The notes: generated from the letters alone by a model not told the origin. A stretch of 64,000 bases of DNA from Cryptomeria japonica (GCF_030272615.1 NC_081406.1:184737770-184801769); one strand, 5' to 3'. Counted from the stretch's first letter, positions 44,802-57,358 are shown. Translations and numbers: made by a program.

Positions 44802-46146
44802 ATGGAGATGTGTTTGAGGCAGCAACTTGAAGTTTCTCTTGAAGATTTTGAAGTTGAAAATTTTACAAACATAAAGCTGGAAGATGAACTTAGATCTACA
44901 AAAGAATTCATTATCACTTTGCAAGAAATGCTATCTAATGCTCAAGCTAAAAGGATGGAACTTATGTAAAATTAGGATCATGAATAGAAGGATTCCCTTA
45001 AGGAACAATGTCGGAAGCTAAGTCAGGGGAATGGTGTGATGAAGAATGAAATGCAAGCCCTAACTATGAGGATGTGTAAGGAGATTGAAGATAAGAAGAA
45101 GAATGAAGAAAATATTGCTATATCTTTGAAAGATAGATATAAGGAATGCATTAGATTGGCGCATGAGAATGATATGTTAAAAACTGAATTGGTGCAATCA
45201 CATAACAATGAGAAAGAGTTGGAAAGAATGATGACAATTCTAAGAGGATATCTGGATGCTGCAAATGAATATAAAGATGAGTTCAAGGTTAGTTCTAATA
45301 AACTTTATGAGCTATTGAAGGATCAAAGTCACAAGGGAGACACTAGAGGACTTGGATTTGAATAAGATCAGAGCTCCGCTACTGCAAATGAAGATCAGAC
45401 ATCCAGTATGAAGAATGATTAGAAGGTCAATTGGAATAAGAGTTCATCGGTAAGGAAAATTAATGCACATAAATTCAATGGTAGACATTTTGTTTGAAAT
45501 ATATTTGGTCATATGGAAAGGCATTGTAGAAATAGAGAAAATCGGGATACCAATGTAGTTCCTGGTCAATGTTCAAATTGTAAAAGGTATGGTCATAAGG
45601 CAGAATATTGTAGAATGAATTTGAAATGTCATGCATGTGGAAAGTTTTGATATATGGCTAATCAATGTAGGTCAAGGAATGGTCAAGGTTACAATAAAGC
45701 AAGTCAGAAGAATAATATCACTTGTTATGCATGCAACAAAGTATGACATATTGCTAAATTTTGAGGAAGTAAGAACCTACTGGCAAGAAGTGACAAATCT
45801 GATGAAAAAGGAAAGAAGAAGGTTGATGACATTTAGAAGAAGCATGAGAAGAGGTGGGTTATGAATTCTAATGCTCAACTCAAAAAATTAATTGCCCTAG
45901 ATGTTCATTTGGTTGAAGGATATAACTCGGTTACTCAACTGATAGAGAAGAATGTTCCTACACCAGCAGGAAACTCATCTGATAACTAAGGAATTCGCTA
46001 TAAGGGGAGGCAAATTTATGATTTATCTTGCATTACCCCTGGTAGTTGTCTGAAAGCCTATTTCAGATCTTTGGAGAAATTAGTTTGAAGGTTAAATGAA
46101 AAAGATTTTTTGGATCATGGATTTGGTTTCGTTTACCAATTATAGA
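44802..46146 (+). pseudogene. gag: RLC-4 gag: coiled coil plus zinc-knuckle array
   Basis: From ATG 44802 one frame encodes a long Glu/Lys-rich coiled coil (to about 45365) with stops near 44968 and 44986. A series of CX2CX4HX4C-type knuckles follows at about 45480-45780: FV.NIFGHMERHC, CSNCKRYGHKAEYC (intact), CHACGKF.YMANQC and CYACNKV.HIAKF. Several Cys or Gly-His positions have become TGA stops. This multi-knuckle, coiled-coil gag is unlike the single-knuckle gag of RLC-1, RLC-2 and RLC-5 and resembles the LARD-2 gag. After about 45880 the reading is unclear. No protease or integrase motif appears before RLC-5 interrupts it. Confidence 0.75.
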
Positions 46147-46151
46147 GAATT

Positions 46152-47701
46152 TGTTGGCATATGTATAAGAGTATGATGACATGATGATATTGTATGTTGT
46201 CATTGATGTCAATATTCTAAGAAGTGAAATGGTATATTGAAGTTAAGCAACTGGCAAAGAGAACTGGTATGCTGGTGTAAACCGATATATGTGCAATAAG
46301 TGAAGCAGTATTCTTGTCCAAGTGAACCGGTATGATGTTGTGAACCGGAACCGATATGTCAGAATGAGAACCGGTACATGGAATGTGGTAGGACTACCGG
46401 TTGGTAGTCTTAGCTTCAGGGTTTCCAGTTGAAGTGTTCCAAGCCTATTTGATTCAACCGATGACATTGTGTGATGAGTTAGCATTGTAATGGAGATCAG
46501 ATCATGTTGCCACGTCAGCCTCATGCACGTGAAGGATCTTGCATGAAGGAGATTGATCCTATATACCTTGGGAATGTGCGAAGTCTTTGCAAATAGTGGA
46601 GAATGCATGATGGGTTATCGCCTCCATGAAGTAGTGAAGAATGAATGATGGAGAATGTCTTGAGATCTGTTCAAGACCATTGTATTCAAATGAAAAGTAC
46701 TTAATGGTTAGGATTGAATCGATCAATTGCTTAACCTAAGTGTTTAGGGTTTAGGGTTTATGCTGCTGACCTATCTGCATTCTATAAGGTTGATGTTGTG
46801 TTTCATGTTGAGGTTGTTGGCAAATGTTGTGTGTGTATCTAAGTGTAGAGATACGTGATTCTTGCCAGACTAGATAAGAGGATTGTTACTTGCATAGTGT
46901 GTGTGCAGAAGGAAGGAACTAAAGCAGATTTGCATTGGCATTGAGTGCTATTACCAGATCATTATAGTACCTGTTGATCTTTAACTACTTCAACAGTTGG
47001 AAAATCCCTTAACTGAGTAGCTTTAACCAGCTTGTTGTAAATCCTTTAACACGGTGACTCAAAGCCATAGAGTTCATAAAATCCTCTAACAAGGTAACCT
47101 CTAATAGGGTTTAACCCTTAACCAGGTATTCTAGCCATCCTTAATTAGGTGATCCCTAATAGGATCGGTTCCTAACAGAACCTATTGTAACAACCTTTAA
47201 CCAGACTAGTCTCCGAACATAGCAGACTTCTAAAGAGTTTAGAAACAACTTGTGGGTATTCATCCCCACTGTGGTTTTTCCTAGTTCAGTTTCCACGTGA
47301 AAAATATGTGTGTCATGTGTGATGCCTCTTTCATGTGATGCTTTGTTATTTTTTGTCAAGTGGTGAATCATGTTATGATAGTAAATTATCATATCTTTGA
47401 TGATAGATTATCTGTTTATGCATAAGGATAAAGTGGAAATGAGGGAGTAGGTTGTATGGAAAGATAAGTGTTGTCGGTTTATGTCTTAGGTGGTATGGAA
47501 AGCTAAGTGTTTCCAGTTTATGTATTTTCTAGTAGCATTGTGTTTAACTGGTAGTAATCTGGTTCTGACCGGTGTTAGCGATTTCCAGTCAAGTTCACTA
47601 TTTGCAGTCAAACTGGTTAGGAAAAAGTTTTTGTGCCTATACTAATTCACCCCCCCCTCTCAGTACCTCTTTGGTACTCACCGTTCATCATTGAGTTATC
47701 G
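46152..47701 (+). mobile_element. RLC-5 5' LTR
   Basis: It is 1,550 bp. The first ~476 bp and the last ~580 bp match the 3' LTR; about 490 bp (46628-47120) are absent there. A C-rich tract lies near 47651, and the terminal CA is mutated to CG. Confidence 0.88.
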
Positions 47702-47719
47702 ATTGGTATCAGAGCATCC
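47702..47719 (+). other. RLC-5 tRNA-Met primer-binding site
   Basis: ATTGGTATCAGAGCATCC directly follows the LTR end and contains the perfect TGGTATCAGAGC core. Confidence 0.9.
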
Positions 47720-47772
47720 TCCAGGTCCTCTATGTTGTAAGCTTAATTGCTTGAGGGAAAGATCCTATTGTA

Positions 47773-48790
47773 ATGATGAAGAGGGAAGGTCCAAAGTTCA
47801 ACAGAGATAACTTTAAAATATGGAAGGACAAAATGAAGATATACATCTGAAGCATGGGTGCTCAACATTGGAGCTATGTTGAGAACGTGTATGTTATCCC
47901 TACCGGTACTCTTACCGATGACCAAAAGAGAGAGATTAAGGAGAATGGGCAAGCCATGGAAGCCCTAATCAATAGCTTATCTGACATTGAGTTTATTGAT
48001 TTCCAGGATAAAGACAATCCCAAAGAAGTATGGGATACTCTTGAGAATATCTATGGTGGTGATGATCATGTAAAACAAGCTAAGGAAGAAAACCTTAGAG
48101 GGAAGTTTGAAGACATGCAGATGGTTGAAGGTGAGACCATTCAACAATATGGAATATGAATCAAAACCATTATTGGAGATATAAAGAGTGCAGGTTGGTA
48201 AAATGGAAGATTGCACTATTGTCAGCAAAGTTTTGAGATCCTTATTACCAGTCTATGCAATAAGGGTTGCTACTATTCAGTAGTTGAGATCTATAGACAA
48301 GACTAAGGTATCGCTAGACTCCATCATTGCAAAGTTGACAACCTATGAGATAAATAGTTTTGATGGTAGTATTCAGAAGACTGAATCAGCTTTTAGAGCA
48401 TCTGTTGCACCATCCAAAAAAGGAAAACAAGCAAGCACCATTGGTGAACCAAGATAGAGCAGAGAAATGGATGATGAGGAGATTCTGATGGAATTTGAAG
48501 CTCTTCTTGCCAAGAGACTTCCTAAGGGAACTGGCAAATACAGAGGTAAGCTTCCTTTGAAATGTTTTTCTTGTAATCAGATAGGACAAGTTGCTATAAA
48601 CTATCCTAATGGTGAGAACAAGGACAAACTGAAAAGGTTCAAGAAGTTCAAAGGAGGAAACCAGAGAAATTGTTTTGTAGCAGTTGATGAAGGTGTCACT
48701 GGTGAGGAATCAAAAGATGAAGAAAATGAAGATATTGTGTTTGTTGCAGTCAAGGAAGATGTGTCAGACAAAAAGGCTCTTGTTTCCCAC
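47773..48790 (+). pseudogene. gag: RLC-5 gag, degraded
   Basis: Copia gag starts at ATG 47773 (MMKREGPKFNRDNFKIWKDKM) with a stop near 47848. A capsid-like helical region (47854-48159) follows, with DNPKEVWDTLENIY and KFEDMQMVEGETIQQYG. A frameshifted stretch leads to a zinc knuckle at about 48561-48605 that reads CFSCNQIGQVAINY: the His is Gln and the last Cys is Tyr. An acidic linker leads to the protease. Confidence 0.87.
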
Positions 48791-50100
48791 TTTGATAATT
48801 CAAATGAGTGGATTATTGATAGTAGTTGTTCTCACCATATGATTGGTGACTGGAGCAAGTTTATATCTCTAGAAGAGTATGATGGTAGCGTGGTTTGCTT
48901 TGGTAATGATGCACCATGTATGATCAAAGGTAGAGGGTCCATCTCTCTAAATGGAAAGAGCAATGCTGACAATGTGTATTGGGTGGAAGGTCTTAGACAC
49001 AATCTATTGAGTGTTGCCTAGCTGAACGACAGTGGACTCGCTCTGGGATTCAAAAATGGAGTGTGCAAAATCAAAGGAAAGAATGGTGAATTGATGGCCA
49101 CTGGTATGCAGACCAAAGGTAGCTTATTTCAGCTGAATGCAAATATAAGTACATGTCTTATGGCTAAGTTTGATGATAGCTGGATATGGCATAGGAGACT
49201 CTGCCATGTAAACTTTGATAACATTGTGAAGGCTAGTAAGACCAAAGCAGTTAGAGGATTACTTGTGCCAAGAAAACTAAAAAATCCTTTGTGCAGAGAG
49301 TGTTAACTAGGGAAAATGTCTTCCTCAACCTTCAAAGGTAAATCTTTCACTGCTGACAATTTACTTGATCTTGTGCATACTGATTTGTGTGGTCCTATGA
49401 AAACTAGGAGTGTGCAGGGAGATATATATTTTATGATTCTAACAGATGATTGTTCAAGAATGATGTGGGTCACAATCTTGAAGGACAAATCTGAAGCTTT
49501 TTGGAAATTTCAAAGCCTTCAAAGCACTGGTAGAAAAGGAAAGCAGTAGAAGAATCAAATGCATTAGAACTGATCAAGGAGGGGAATTCACTTCTAGTGA
49601 ATTCAACAAATATTATGAAGATAATGGCATCCAGAGGCAACTATCTGCCCCCTAGACTCCATAGCAAAATGGCTTAGTAGAGAGGAACAACCAGATTGTG
49701 GTTGAAGCGGCTAGAACTATGCTGATCTAAGGAAAAGTTGCTCACACCTTTTGGAGAGAATCGGTGAGCATTGCAGTCTACACAATGAACCAGGTACTCA
49801 TCAGGAAAGGTACGGATAAGACTCCTTATGAGTATTGGACCAGTAAGACACCAGTGGTAAGCTACTTTAGAGTGTTTGGTAGCAAATGTTATATCAAGAG
49901 GAGTGAACATTAGAGCAAGTTCAATGCAAAATGTGATGAGGGAATATTGCTAGGATATTTTTACCAAGATTAAAGCTTTCAAATGCTTCAACAATAGGAC
50001 TTAGAGGATTGTTGAAAGCATCAATGTTAGGGTTGATGAAAACTCTGGGAAACCTGAGGAAACCGACAGTGAGCAAGTAGGAGATGAACTGATAGTAACC
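48791..50100 (+). pseudogene. pol: RLC-5 protease and integrase, degraded
   Basis: The protease reads WIIDSSCSHHM (about 48808-48840), with the active-site Gly changed to Ser. WIWHRRLCHVNF (about 49179) marks GAG-pre-integrase. Integrase shows HTDLCGP (about 49378), RTDQGGEF (about 49567) and NGLVERN (about 49670), so the D,D,E residues remain. A frameshift near 49535 and TAG codons at 49653-49655 and 49662-49664 (Gln positions in RLC-1) break it, and the region to 50100 has more stops. Confidence 0.88.
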
Positions 50101-51858
50101 TTCTCGGAACTGATTGCAAATCAGCCCAGTACCAGTAATTGTGCTCCTACACTAGTGGATGTTGATGCTGATGAAGATGAGGATGAAGAAGAAAAGCAAG
50201 AGGAATCTGTTAAGAACATACCTAGGTATGTCAAACTCAATCATGATCCAAAGAAAATCATAGGAGACAAAATCCTTACAAGAAGAAAGGTCAGAGAAAA
50301 CTCATGTATGATCTCTGAATTTGAGCCTAAATCATTCAAAGAGGCACATACAGGTGAAGATTGGATCAAGGCAATGGAAGAGGAACTTGATCAGATAGAA
50401 AAGAATGGTACATGGTCCTTGGTACCGAGACCGGAGCATAAAAATGTCATTGGTACCAAATGGGTCTTTAGAAATAAGTTGAATGAAGATGGGACAATGA
50501 TAAGAAACAAAGCTAGACTGGTGTGTAAGGGGTATGCTCAAGAAGAAGGAGAAGACTATGGAGAAACCTTTGCTCTAGTAGCCATATTCGAAGGAGTTCA
50601 TATGCTTCTTGCATATGCAGATTTTAAAGGATTCAAGGTATACCAAATGGATGTAAAATAATCATTCCTAAATGGAATACTTGAAGAGGAGGTGTATATA
50701 GAGCAACAAGATGGGTTTGCCCTATCAGAAGATAGTGACATGGTGCGTAGGCTACATAAAGCCTTGTATGGACTAAAGCAGGCGCCTAGAGCATGGTATG
50801 AACGCTTGCACTCCCATCTTGTGAAGATTGGATTTGAAAGAACAAGTGAAGATAGCAATATCTACTTGAAATTAGAAGGAGATTAGATTTTGATCTATGA
50901 AGTATTTGTTGATTACATCATCTTTGGAGGAGATGACAAGATGAGTCATGATTTTGTAGATGAGATGAAGAAGGAATTTGAGATGTCACTCATAGGGGAG
51001 ATTAAGTTCTTCATTGGACTGCAAATTCAATAAATGAAAGATGGAATCTTTTTTACTTAATCCAAGTATGTCAAAGAGATGTTGAAGACCTTTGGCATGG
51101 AAGACAATAAACCAATTGGTACACCAATGGTGACCGGTTGTAAACTATCAAAAGAAGATGACTCAGCATTGGTAAATGAGAAGGAATATCGATTAACAAT
51201 TGGTAAGTTGCATTATGTATTGCATAGTAGATCGGACATTGCACATGCAGTGGGTATTACCACTCTATTTCAGCAAATCCCAAGAGAATCCCACTTGGTA
51301 GCAGTCAAGCGGATTCTTAGATATCTGAAGGGAACTTTTGACTATGGGTTATGGTATCCATACAATAATGAGTTCAACCTGAAAGTGTTCACATATGCTG
51401 ATTGGGCTAGTAATGTAGATGACCGGAAGAGCACAACTAGTGGTGCATTCTTTCTTGGTGGTAGACTGGTCTGATGGATGAGTAAAAAGAAGAGTTGTAT
51501 CTCTCAGTCTACAACATAAGCGGAGTATGTTGCAGATTTTATGAATTGTACCCTAACTATTTGGAGGAAGTATGTATTAAATGGCTTCAAAGTTCCTGTA
51601 TCTGAATTGGTAAGTATATTCTATGACAATATAAGTGCAATTAACATATCCGAGAATCTAGTTTTACATACTAGAACCAAGCACTTTGAACTCAAGTATC
51701 ATTTCTTAAGGGAAAAGGTTAAGAACAAAGAGGTTGTATTGGAACATGTTTCCAGTAAGGAGCAATTAGCAGATATATTCACCAAGCCTCTACCAAAGGC
51801 TTCATTTACCTATTTGAGAGGTGAATTAGGAGTGCTACCCCTTCAAGAGGTGAACTAA
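50101..51858 (+). pseudogene. pol: RLC-5 reverse transcriptase and RNase H, degraded
   Basis: After an acidic linker (DEDEDEEEK), the RT reads [45 protein letters not shown] and [16 protein letters not shown]. The catalytic box reads FVDYI (about 50910), with the second Asp changed to Tyr. Stops occur near 50659, 50884 and 51031. RNase H follows with RKSTTSGAFFLGG, AEYVAD and ADIFTKPLPKASF, ending in a natural-looking stop at 51858. Confidence 0.9.
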
Positions 51859-52100
51859 AAGTATGTGCTCCACATCAGTCAGGTATTACAGTGTCCAATC
51901 TTTTTTAGGATTGATGTGTTGAAGGATGCTACTCCTTAGGGGGAGTAACATAGTGGAATAGGGAAGCTTGTGCCTCCACTTTGGCATTGTTGTCAAAGGG
52001 GGAGAAGATGTGAATTGGGGAAGATATCTGCAATAATAGGGAGAAGATGTGATGCTGAGTGATATCTTTGTATATTGCCATCAATGCCAAAGGGGGAGAT
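51859..52100 (+). other. RLC-5 3' untranslated region and polypurine tract
   Basis: The region contains GGGGGAG purine runs near 51940 and 52000. The tract AAAGGGGGAGA at about 52089-52099 directly precedes the 3' LTR. Confidence 0.8.
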
Positions 52101-53158
52101 TGTTGGCATATGTGCAAGAGTATGATGACATGATGATATTGTATGTTGTCATTGATGTCAATATGTTGAGAAGTGAACCAGTATATTGAAGCTAAGCAAC
52201 TGATAAAGAGAACTGGTATGGTGGTGTAAACTAATATATGTGCAATAAGTGAAGCGGTATGCTTGTCCAAGTGAACCGGTATGATGTTGTGAGTTGGAAT
52301 CGGTATGTTGGAATGAGAACCGATACGTGGAATGTGGTAGGACTACCAGTTGGTAGTCTTAGCTTTAGGGTTTTTGGTTGAAGTGTTCCAAGCCTGTGTG
52401 ATTCAATTGATGACATTGTGTGATGAGTTAGCATTGTAATGGAGATCAGATCATGTTGCCACATCAGCCTCATGCATGTTAAGGATCTTGCATGAAGGAG
52501 ATTGATCCTATCTACTTCGAGAATGTGCGAAGTCTTTGCAAATGGTGGAGAACACGTGATGGGTTATCACCTCCATAACTAGGTATTCTAGCCATCCCTA
52601 ATTGGGTGATCCCTAACAAGATTGGTTCCTAACAAAACCTGTTGTAACAGTCTTTAACTAGACTAGGCTCCTAACAAAGTGGACTTCTAAAGAGTTCAAA
52701 AATAGATTGTGGGTATTCATCCCCACTATGGTTTTTCCCAGTTGGGTTTCCACGTAAAAAATATGTGTGTCATGTGTGATGCCTCTTTTATGTGATTCTT
52801 TGTTATTTTCTGTTAAGCGGTGAATCATGTTATGCTAGTAAATTATCGTATCTCTGATGATAGATTATCTATTTATGCATGAGGATAAAGTGGAAATGAG
52901 GGAGTAGATTGTATGGAAAGCTAAGTGTTGCTAGTTTATGTCTTAGGTTGTATGGAAAGCTAAGTGTTGCCGGTTTATGTCTTTCCCAGTAGCATTGTGT
53001 TTAATCGGTAGTAATCTGGTTCTGACTGGTGTTAGTGATTGCCAGTCAAGTTCACTGTTTGTAGTCAAACCAGTTAGGAAAAAGTTTCTATGCATGTACT
53101 GATTCACCCCCTCCTCTCAATACCTGTTTGGTACTTACTGTTCATCATTGAGTTATCA
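52101..53158 (+). mobile_element. RLC-5 3' LTR with internal deletion
   Basis: It begins TGTTGGCATATG and ends GTTATCA. At about 52576 CCTCCATAACTAGGTATTC joins sequences that are about 490 bp apart in the 5' LTR. Otherwise it matches with moderate mismatch. Confidence 0.88.
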
Positions 53159-53163
53159 GAATT

Positions 53164-54550
53164 GTGGAGATCACTAATGTGGAAGTGAATGAGCAACACA
53201 AAGACCAAGCTAAATCTTATGACAGGGAACCGGAAGTGGAGATGATCATAACTAAATGGGTAGCACCTGCACCAGAACAAAATGTTAAACCGATTACCCC
53301 TACAGTATCAAAAAGCTCAAAAGTAATTAAAGATCAGAGTAGAGAAAATGAAAGTCATAAAACTCCTAGGTATGTAAGGTTGAATCATTTAGAAAATCAA
53401 AAAATTGGACAAGAAGACAGTTGGCAGCTGATGAGGTATGTTTCATTTCTCAAGTTGAATCATCACCATAAATTGAATCATGTAAAGGTGATTGTTGGAT
53501 GCAAACTTTGGAAGAAGTATTTGATCAGTTATAAAAGGATAATACATGGACTTGGATGTTTTTGGAACTAGATTTGATTGGTTTACAAAGGATATTCTTA
53601 GAAGGAAGGAATTGATTATGTTGAATCCTTGCTCTGTTAGGTAGTATTTTTAATATTTCTCTAGTATGGTTTTTGGTTTATGAGGACTTTACACTATGAG
53701 TATATTCAGATGCAGATTGGGCAGGTGATGTTGATGACCAAATAGGCTCATTTAGTGGAGCATTCTTTCTTGGGAAAAAGTTGGTTTCATGGATCAACAA
53801 GAAGTAGTCATGTACTTCTGAAGCTAAGTATGATGCTACTAATTGTACAATGGATGAAGAAAATGTTGGAGGATATACAAGTGAGTTGTAATGTACCGGT
53901 TGTTATTCATTGTGATAACTATGCATCTATTAACATATCAAAGAATCTGATATTTCACTCCAAGACTAAGGACACTTATATCAAGTATAATTTTATGATG
54001 TAGAAGGAAATGAACTCAGATTGGTTTGAGGAATCATTTGAGCATTTGAGAAATAGATTGGGAGTTGCTGCCCCTCCGGTAGAGACTTGAGTGATTTTGA
54101 TTGACATCAATCCAATATGCATTTACAAAGGTTTTGTTCATTCTAGATTGATGAGTTCGTGCTACTACTCAGGGAGAGTAGTCAGTTGTGTGGTTCAGAG
54201 GATCTATGTTTTTCTTTGATGTTTATGTCAAATTTCTGGCATTGATGTCAAAAAGGGAGAGATATATATGTGAAAAACATAGCTCAACATAGATATCAGT
54301 CTAAAGGGGAAGATTGTTGGCACAAGGAGGAGAAATAGAATTTCAGATTGGTTGTATCCCATTGGGGGAGTTTTGCTTCAGGTCTATGGATGATTAATCG
54401 GTACATAGATATTTGGTGCAAAACTTCATTGCTATATCATTTTATGGGAGATTGTAGGTTGTCTTCCATATGGGGGAGACTAGTTTGACATTTCTTGGCA
54501 CTTAGATGTTTTTCACATCTAGTGTTGCCATAAATTCCAAAGGGGTATAT
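53164..54550 (+). pseudogene. pol: RLC-4 pol remnants and 3' untranslated region
   Basis: The first part encodes the linker after integrase (VEITNVEVNEQ..., TPRYVRLNH) and the edge of the RT (LVYKGYS.KEGIDYVE, about 53575-53620). The RT core is missing: the next recognisable segment is RNase H from YSDADWAGDVDD (about 53700), GAFFLGKKLVSW and INISKNLIFHSKTK to about 54090. A TAG at 53805-53807 follows NKK. From about 54100 it is untranslated, with purine runs and AAAGGGGTATAT directly before the LTR at 54551. Confidence 0.82.
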
Positions 54551-55738
54551 TGTTGTCAATATGAAGGAATTGATTATGTGTTGTATTGATGTTTTGTCAT
54601 TGAGGGTAACACGGGTTGTTTTGGTTGTTTATCAGTTTTCAGTTGGTTCTAGTAGAGTGGTTGGATTATGATATTGATTTGGTATGCTCTAGTATGTTTT
54701 GGTTGGTAGAATTGGTTTGGATTGGTTATTCATCTATTTTTTTGCGTATCATATTTGGGTTGGTATTGAATTGATGATTAGATGCTATCTTATGTTCTAG
54801 TAAGCCTGCTTTGTAGGTCTAGTAAGGGTTTCACCGGTAAAGCTTTATTGAAGATCATTGATGAAATGCAAAAGGGATGTTGGTGCAGCTTCTAGAAGGG
54901 ATTCAAGATGTTGATGGTGATTGTTTTCATGCCTCAACTGATTGGTGTCATTGCTTTGGCATGTGTGGATCTAATTTAGGTTCAGTTCTATCTAGGTTAT
55001 GGACTAGTTTAAAGAAATGTGTTGGTGGATCCTTTTGATGTGCTTCTATGATGTTTTATTGATTGGATGATGTTTGTTTGGCCTTAGGCTGACATGTCTT
55101 ATGATTTTATTTCTAGATTATGTAATGGATCTATTGAATCATCATTTGGGTGGCCAACCTAATTGGTTAGGTCCCGGGTTGGTATAAAAGTGATGTAAGA
55201 TCTCATTGTAGATCATGTATGTATGGGCAAGGAGCGAATAATTTAATAATCATTTGTACAGAGGATTTGGTGGATCATAGGTGATTGAGTTGGGTTTATG
55301 TAAGAGGTTTTGGACCTCTAGTATTGAGATTAGCTGGAACTGTAATCTAGCATATTTGATGCTATCATAGGAAATTCTTATTTTCAAATTGTTGTCTGAA
55401 TATTTTGAGGTGGTTAACCTCTTTTGTAGTCAGTGAGACTCCATTTTTATGAGCAGTGTGCCTCCCTACATGTGGAGGCTCTTTATTGTAGCATTTATTC
55501 ATCTGATCAGTGGATAGATAGTGTGGGTCTCCAATCTCACCATGGTTTTTCCTCCTTGAGGTTTTCCACGTATAAATCTATGGTGTTATGGTGTTCATAT
55601 TTTTGGTTGCACTGTTGCTTATTATTATATGCTTTTATGTTTACTAGTTATTGAGTTATTGTATTAATAAGGTTAAATTTGTCCATTCTGGTAGAACATT
55701 GATTCACCCCCCCCTCTAAGTGTTCATGGATTCTAAGA
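54551..55738 (+). mobile_element. RLC-4 3' LTR
   Basis: It is 1,188 bp from TGTTGTCAATATG to TTCTAAGA. A TATA box TATAAAAG lies at about 55183-55190, followed by TGATGTAAGATCTCATTG. It is followed by the AATCT target duplication (55739-55743). Confidence 0.9.
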
Positions 55739-55743
55739 AATCT

Positions 55744-56199
55744 AAATTTTTTAGTCATTTAAAAAAATTTAAAGCAATGGTTGAGCTATAGACTAGAAAG
55801 AAAATTAAATGTTTGAGGACTAATAATGGCGGTGAGTTTGTCTTTAATGAGTTTTATAGATTCTATAAAGATTGTGGTATTAAAAGATAGAAGACAAATC
55901 CGTATTCTCCATAGAAGAATGGATTTGCAGAAAGAATGAATAAGACATTGATAGAGAAGGCTAAGAGTATGTTCAATGTTTCTAGTCTAGAACAAAAGAT
56001 TTGGGTTGAAGGTGTTACCACTTCTTGCTATCTAATTAATAGGTCTCCTAAATTAGCTCTTGTTGATAAAATGCCTATGGAAGCATGGTAAGGTCACAAG
56101 ATTTTATTGATACATCTTAGAGTTTTTGGTTGCGAAGTATATGCACATGTGCCAAAGGAGAAGTGAACAAAGTTGGAGAACAAAGCTGTGAAATGTATC
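55744..56199 (+). pseudogene. pol: RLC-3 integrase core, continuation
   Basis: After the RLC-4 target duplication the integrase frame resumes at HLKKFKAMVE. It continues CLRTNNGGEFVFNEF (second catalytic Asp now Asn), NGFAERMNKTL (Glu kept) and VFGCEVYAHVPKEK, ending at KCIY at 56199 where LARD-2 is inserted. Stops occur in this stretch too. RT and RNase H of RLC-3 would lie beyond the right edge. Confidence 0.85.
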
Positions 56200-57358
56200 T
56201 ATTAGGCCCAATATGGAAAGCTAATGTACTGAGAGGGGAGGGATGAATCAGTACTTCAAAACTTTTCTTGAATAATAACTTTACTGTTATGCATAAATAG
56301 AATAGTGCAGTAACATAAAATAAAGTTAAAACAAATAGATAACAATCATACATGATTCACTCCATAACACATATATTTTGGTTACGCAGAAACTCTTGGT
56401 TAGAGAGAAAAACTGTGGTGGGGATGGCATCCGCAACTTCACTACTACAATAATAAAGAATGCTTGGTTAGAGCTACATTTAGCTATTTCTGATAGCTTA
56501 CCCTGTTAGGAGTAACAAGATCAGTTAGATCTACCTTGCTAAAGGATTTTACAACATTTATTGTGAATGTTGCACCTAGTTAGAGACTTTACAATTTATA
56601 GACTTGGTTAGAGTCTTTTACCCTGTTAAAGGTTTCTCTTTCAACTTCTCAATATTACAATAAAATCATTACAGATATTTGCAACTTTGCATCTGAAATG
56701 TTAAAGCAGATTCTATGTGCTCAGAATAGATTACCTTGCTTATAGCATACCTCGGTAACCCTTATAGTAACTTGGTAAACCCTTCTGTTTACTCTGTTCT
56801 TTGACTGTTCTCTAAAAACCTTCTTGGTGACCTATGTGTCTCTGTAACAGTCTTCCTTCATTCATACATGCACACACCTTGCTCTTAACTCATGCTGTAT
56901 AAATAGATCTCTTAAAATGGTGATCCAATTCATTGCTTTGATCTTACAATCAAGATTCCTCAAATGAATAACTAATCAAAATATTTCATTGGTTAGATTG
57001 ACCTCGCAATCATACACAATCTTCTAGTGCAATTTCCAATGTAATAACGGTTAGATGTGCCTCAATTTTGTAACACGTTTTCATATGCATGTCCAGGTTC
57101 AATGTATCTGGTAACACATTTCACTCGGTGAATATCAACTCGGTGTGTTAACTTTACTGCTCGATAGCCATAAAAAGATACTCGGTAGACAGCTCGATGT
57201 ATACTACATTCTGTGACTGCTTTCCTCTGTAACCGACTAGACTATGCATACCGACTTCTCTATTTATACCGACTGCATGATTCAGTAGTGCTAACAAACT
57301 AGAATATATAGTATGACTTTGAATATAAAAACTAATGGCAACTTGATAAGTAGTAACA
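56200..57358 (-). mobile_element. LARD-2 3' LTR
   Basis: It is 1,159 bp. Read on the minus strand it runs from TGTTACTA to GGGCCTAATA (the other copy ends in the canonical CCTAACA). It matches 63067-64000 over the whole visible part. Confidence 0.88.
57259..57272 (-). promoter_or_regulatory. LARD-2 LTR TATA box
   Basis: On the minus strand the sequence reads GGTATAAATAGAG, a strong TATA box in the U3 part of the 3' LTR, about 90-100 bp from its sense start. The equivalent site of the 5' LTR lies beyond the window edge. Confidence 0.6.

Larger units (their letters stand above)
46152..53158 (+). mobile_element. RLC-5: full-length copia element inserted in RLC-4
   Basis: It is bounded by TGTTGGCAT (46152) and GTTATCA (53158), with GAATT duplicated at 46147-46151 and 53159-53163. 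Joining the flanks restores RIVEITNVEVNE, the conserved phrase after the integrase. It has a 1,550-bp 5' LTR, a primer site, gag-pol (47773-51858), a purine tract and a 1,058-bp 3' LTR. All domains are present but broken. Confidence 0.9.
36131..55738 (+). mobile_element. RLC-4: copia retrotransposon inserted in RLC-3 integrase
   Basis: The LTRs are 36131-36882 plus 44306-44733 (split) and 54551-55738, each about 1.18 kb, starting TGTTGKCAATATGAAGG and ending TTCTAASA. The target duplication AATCT occurs at 36126-36130 and 55739-55743, and the interrupted integrase resumes right after it. The interior carries gag at the left and RNase H remnants at the right. It lacks protease, integrase and most RT, and it received RLG-1 and RLC-5 as later insertions. 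Confidence 0.87.
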
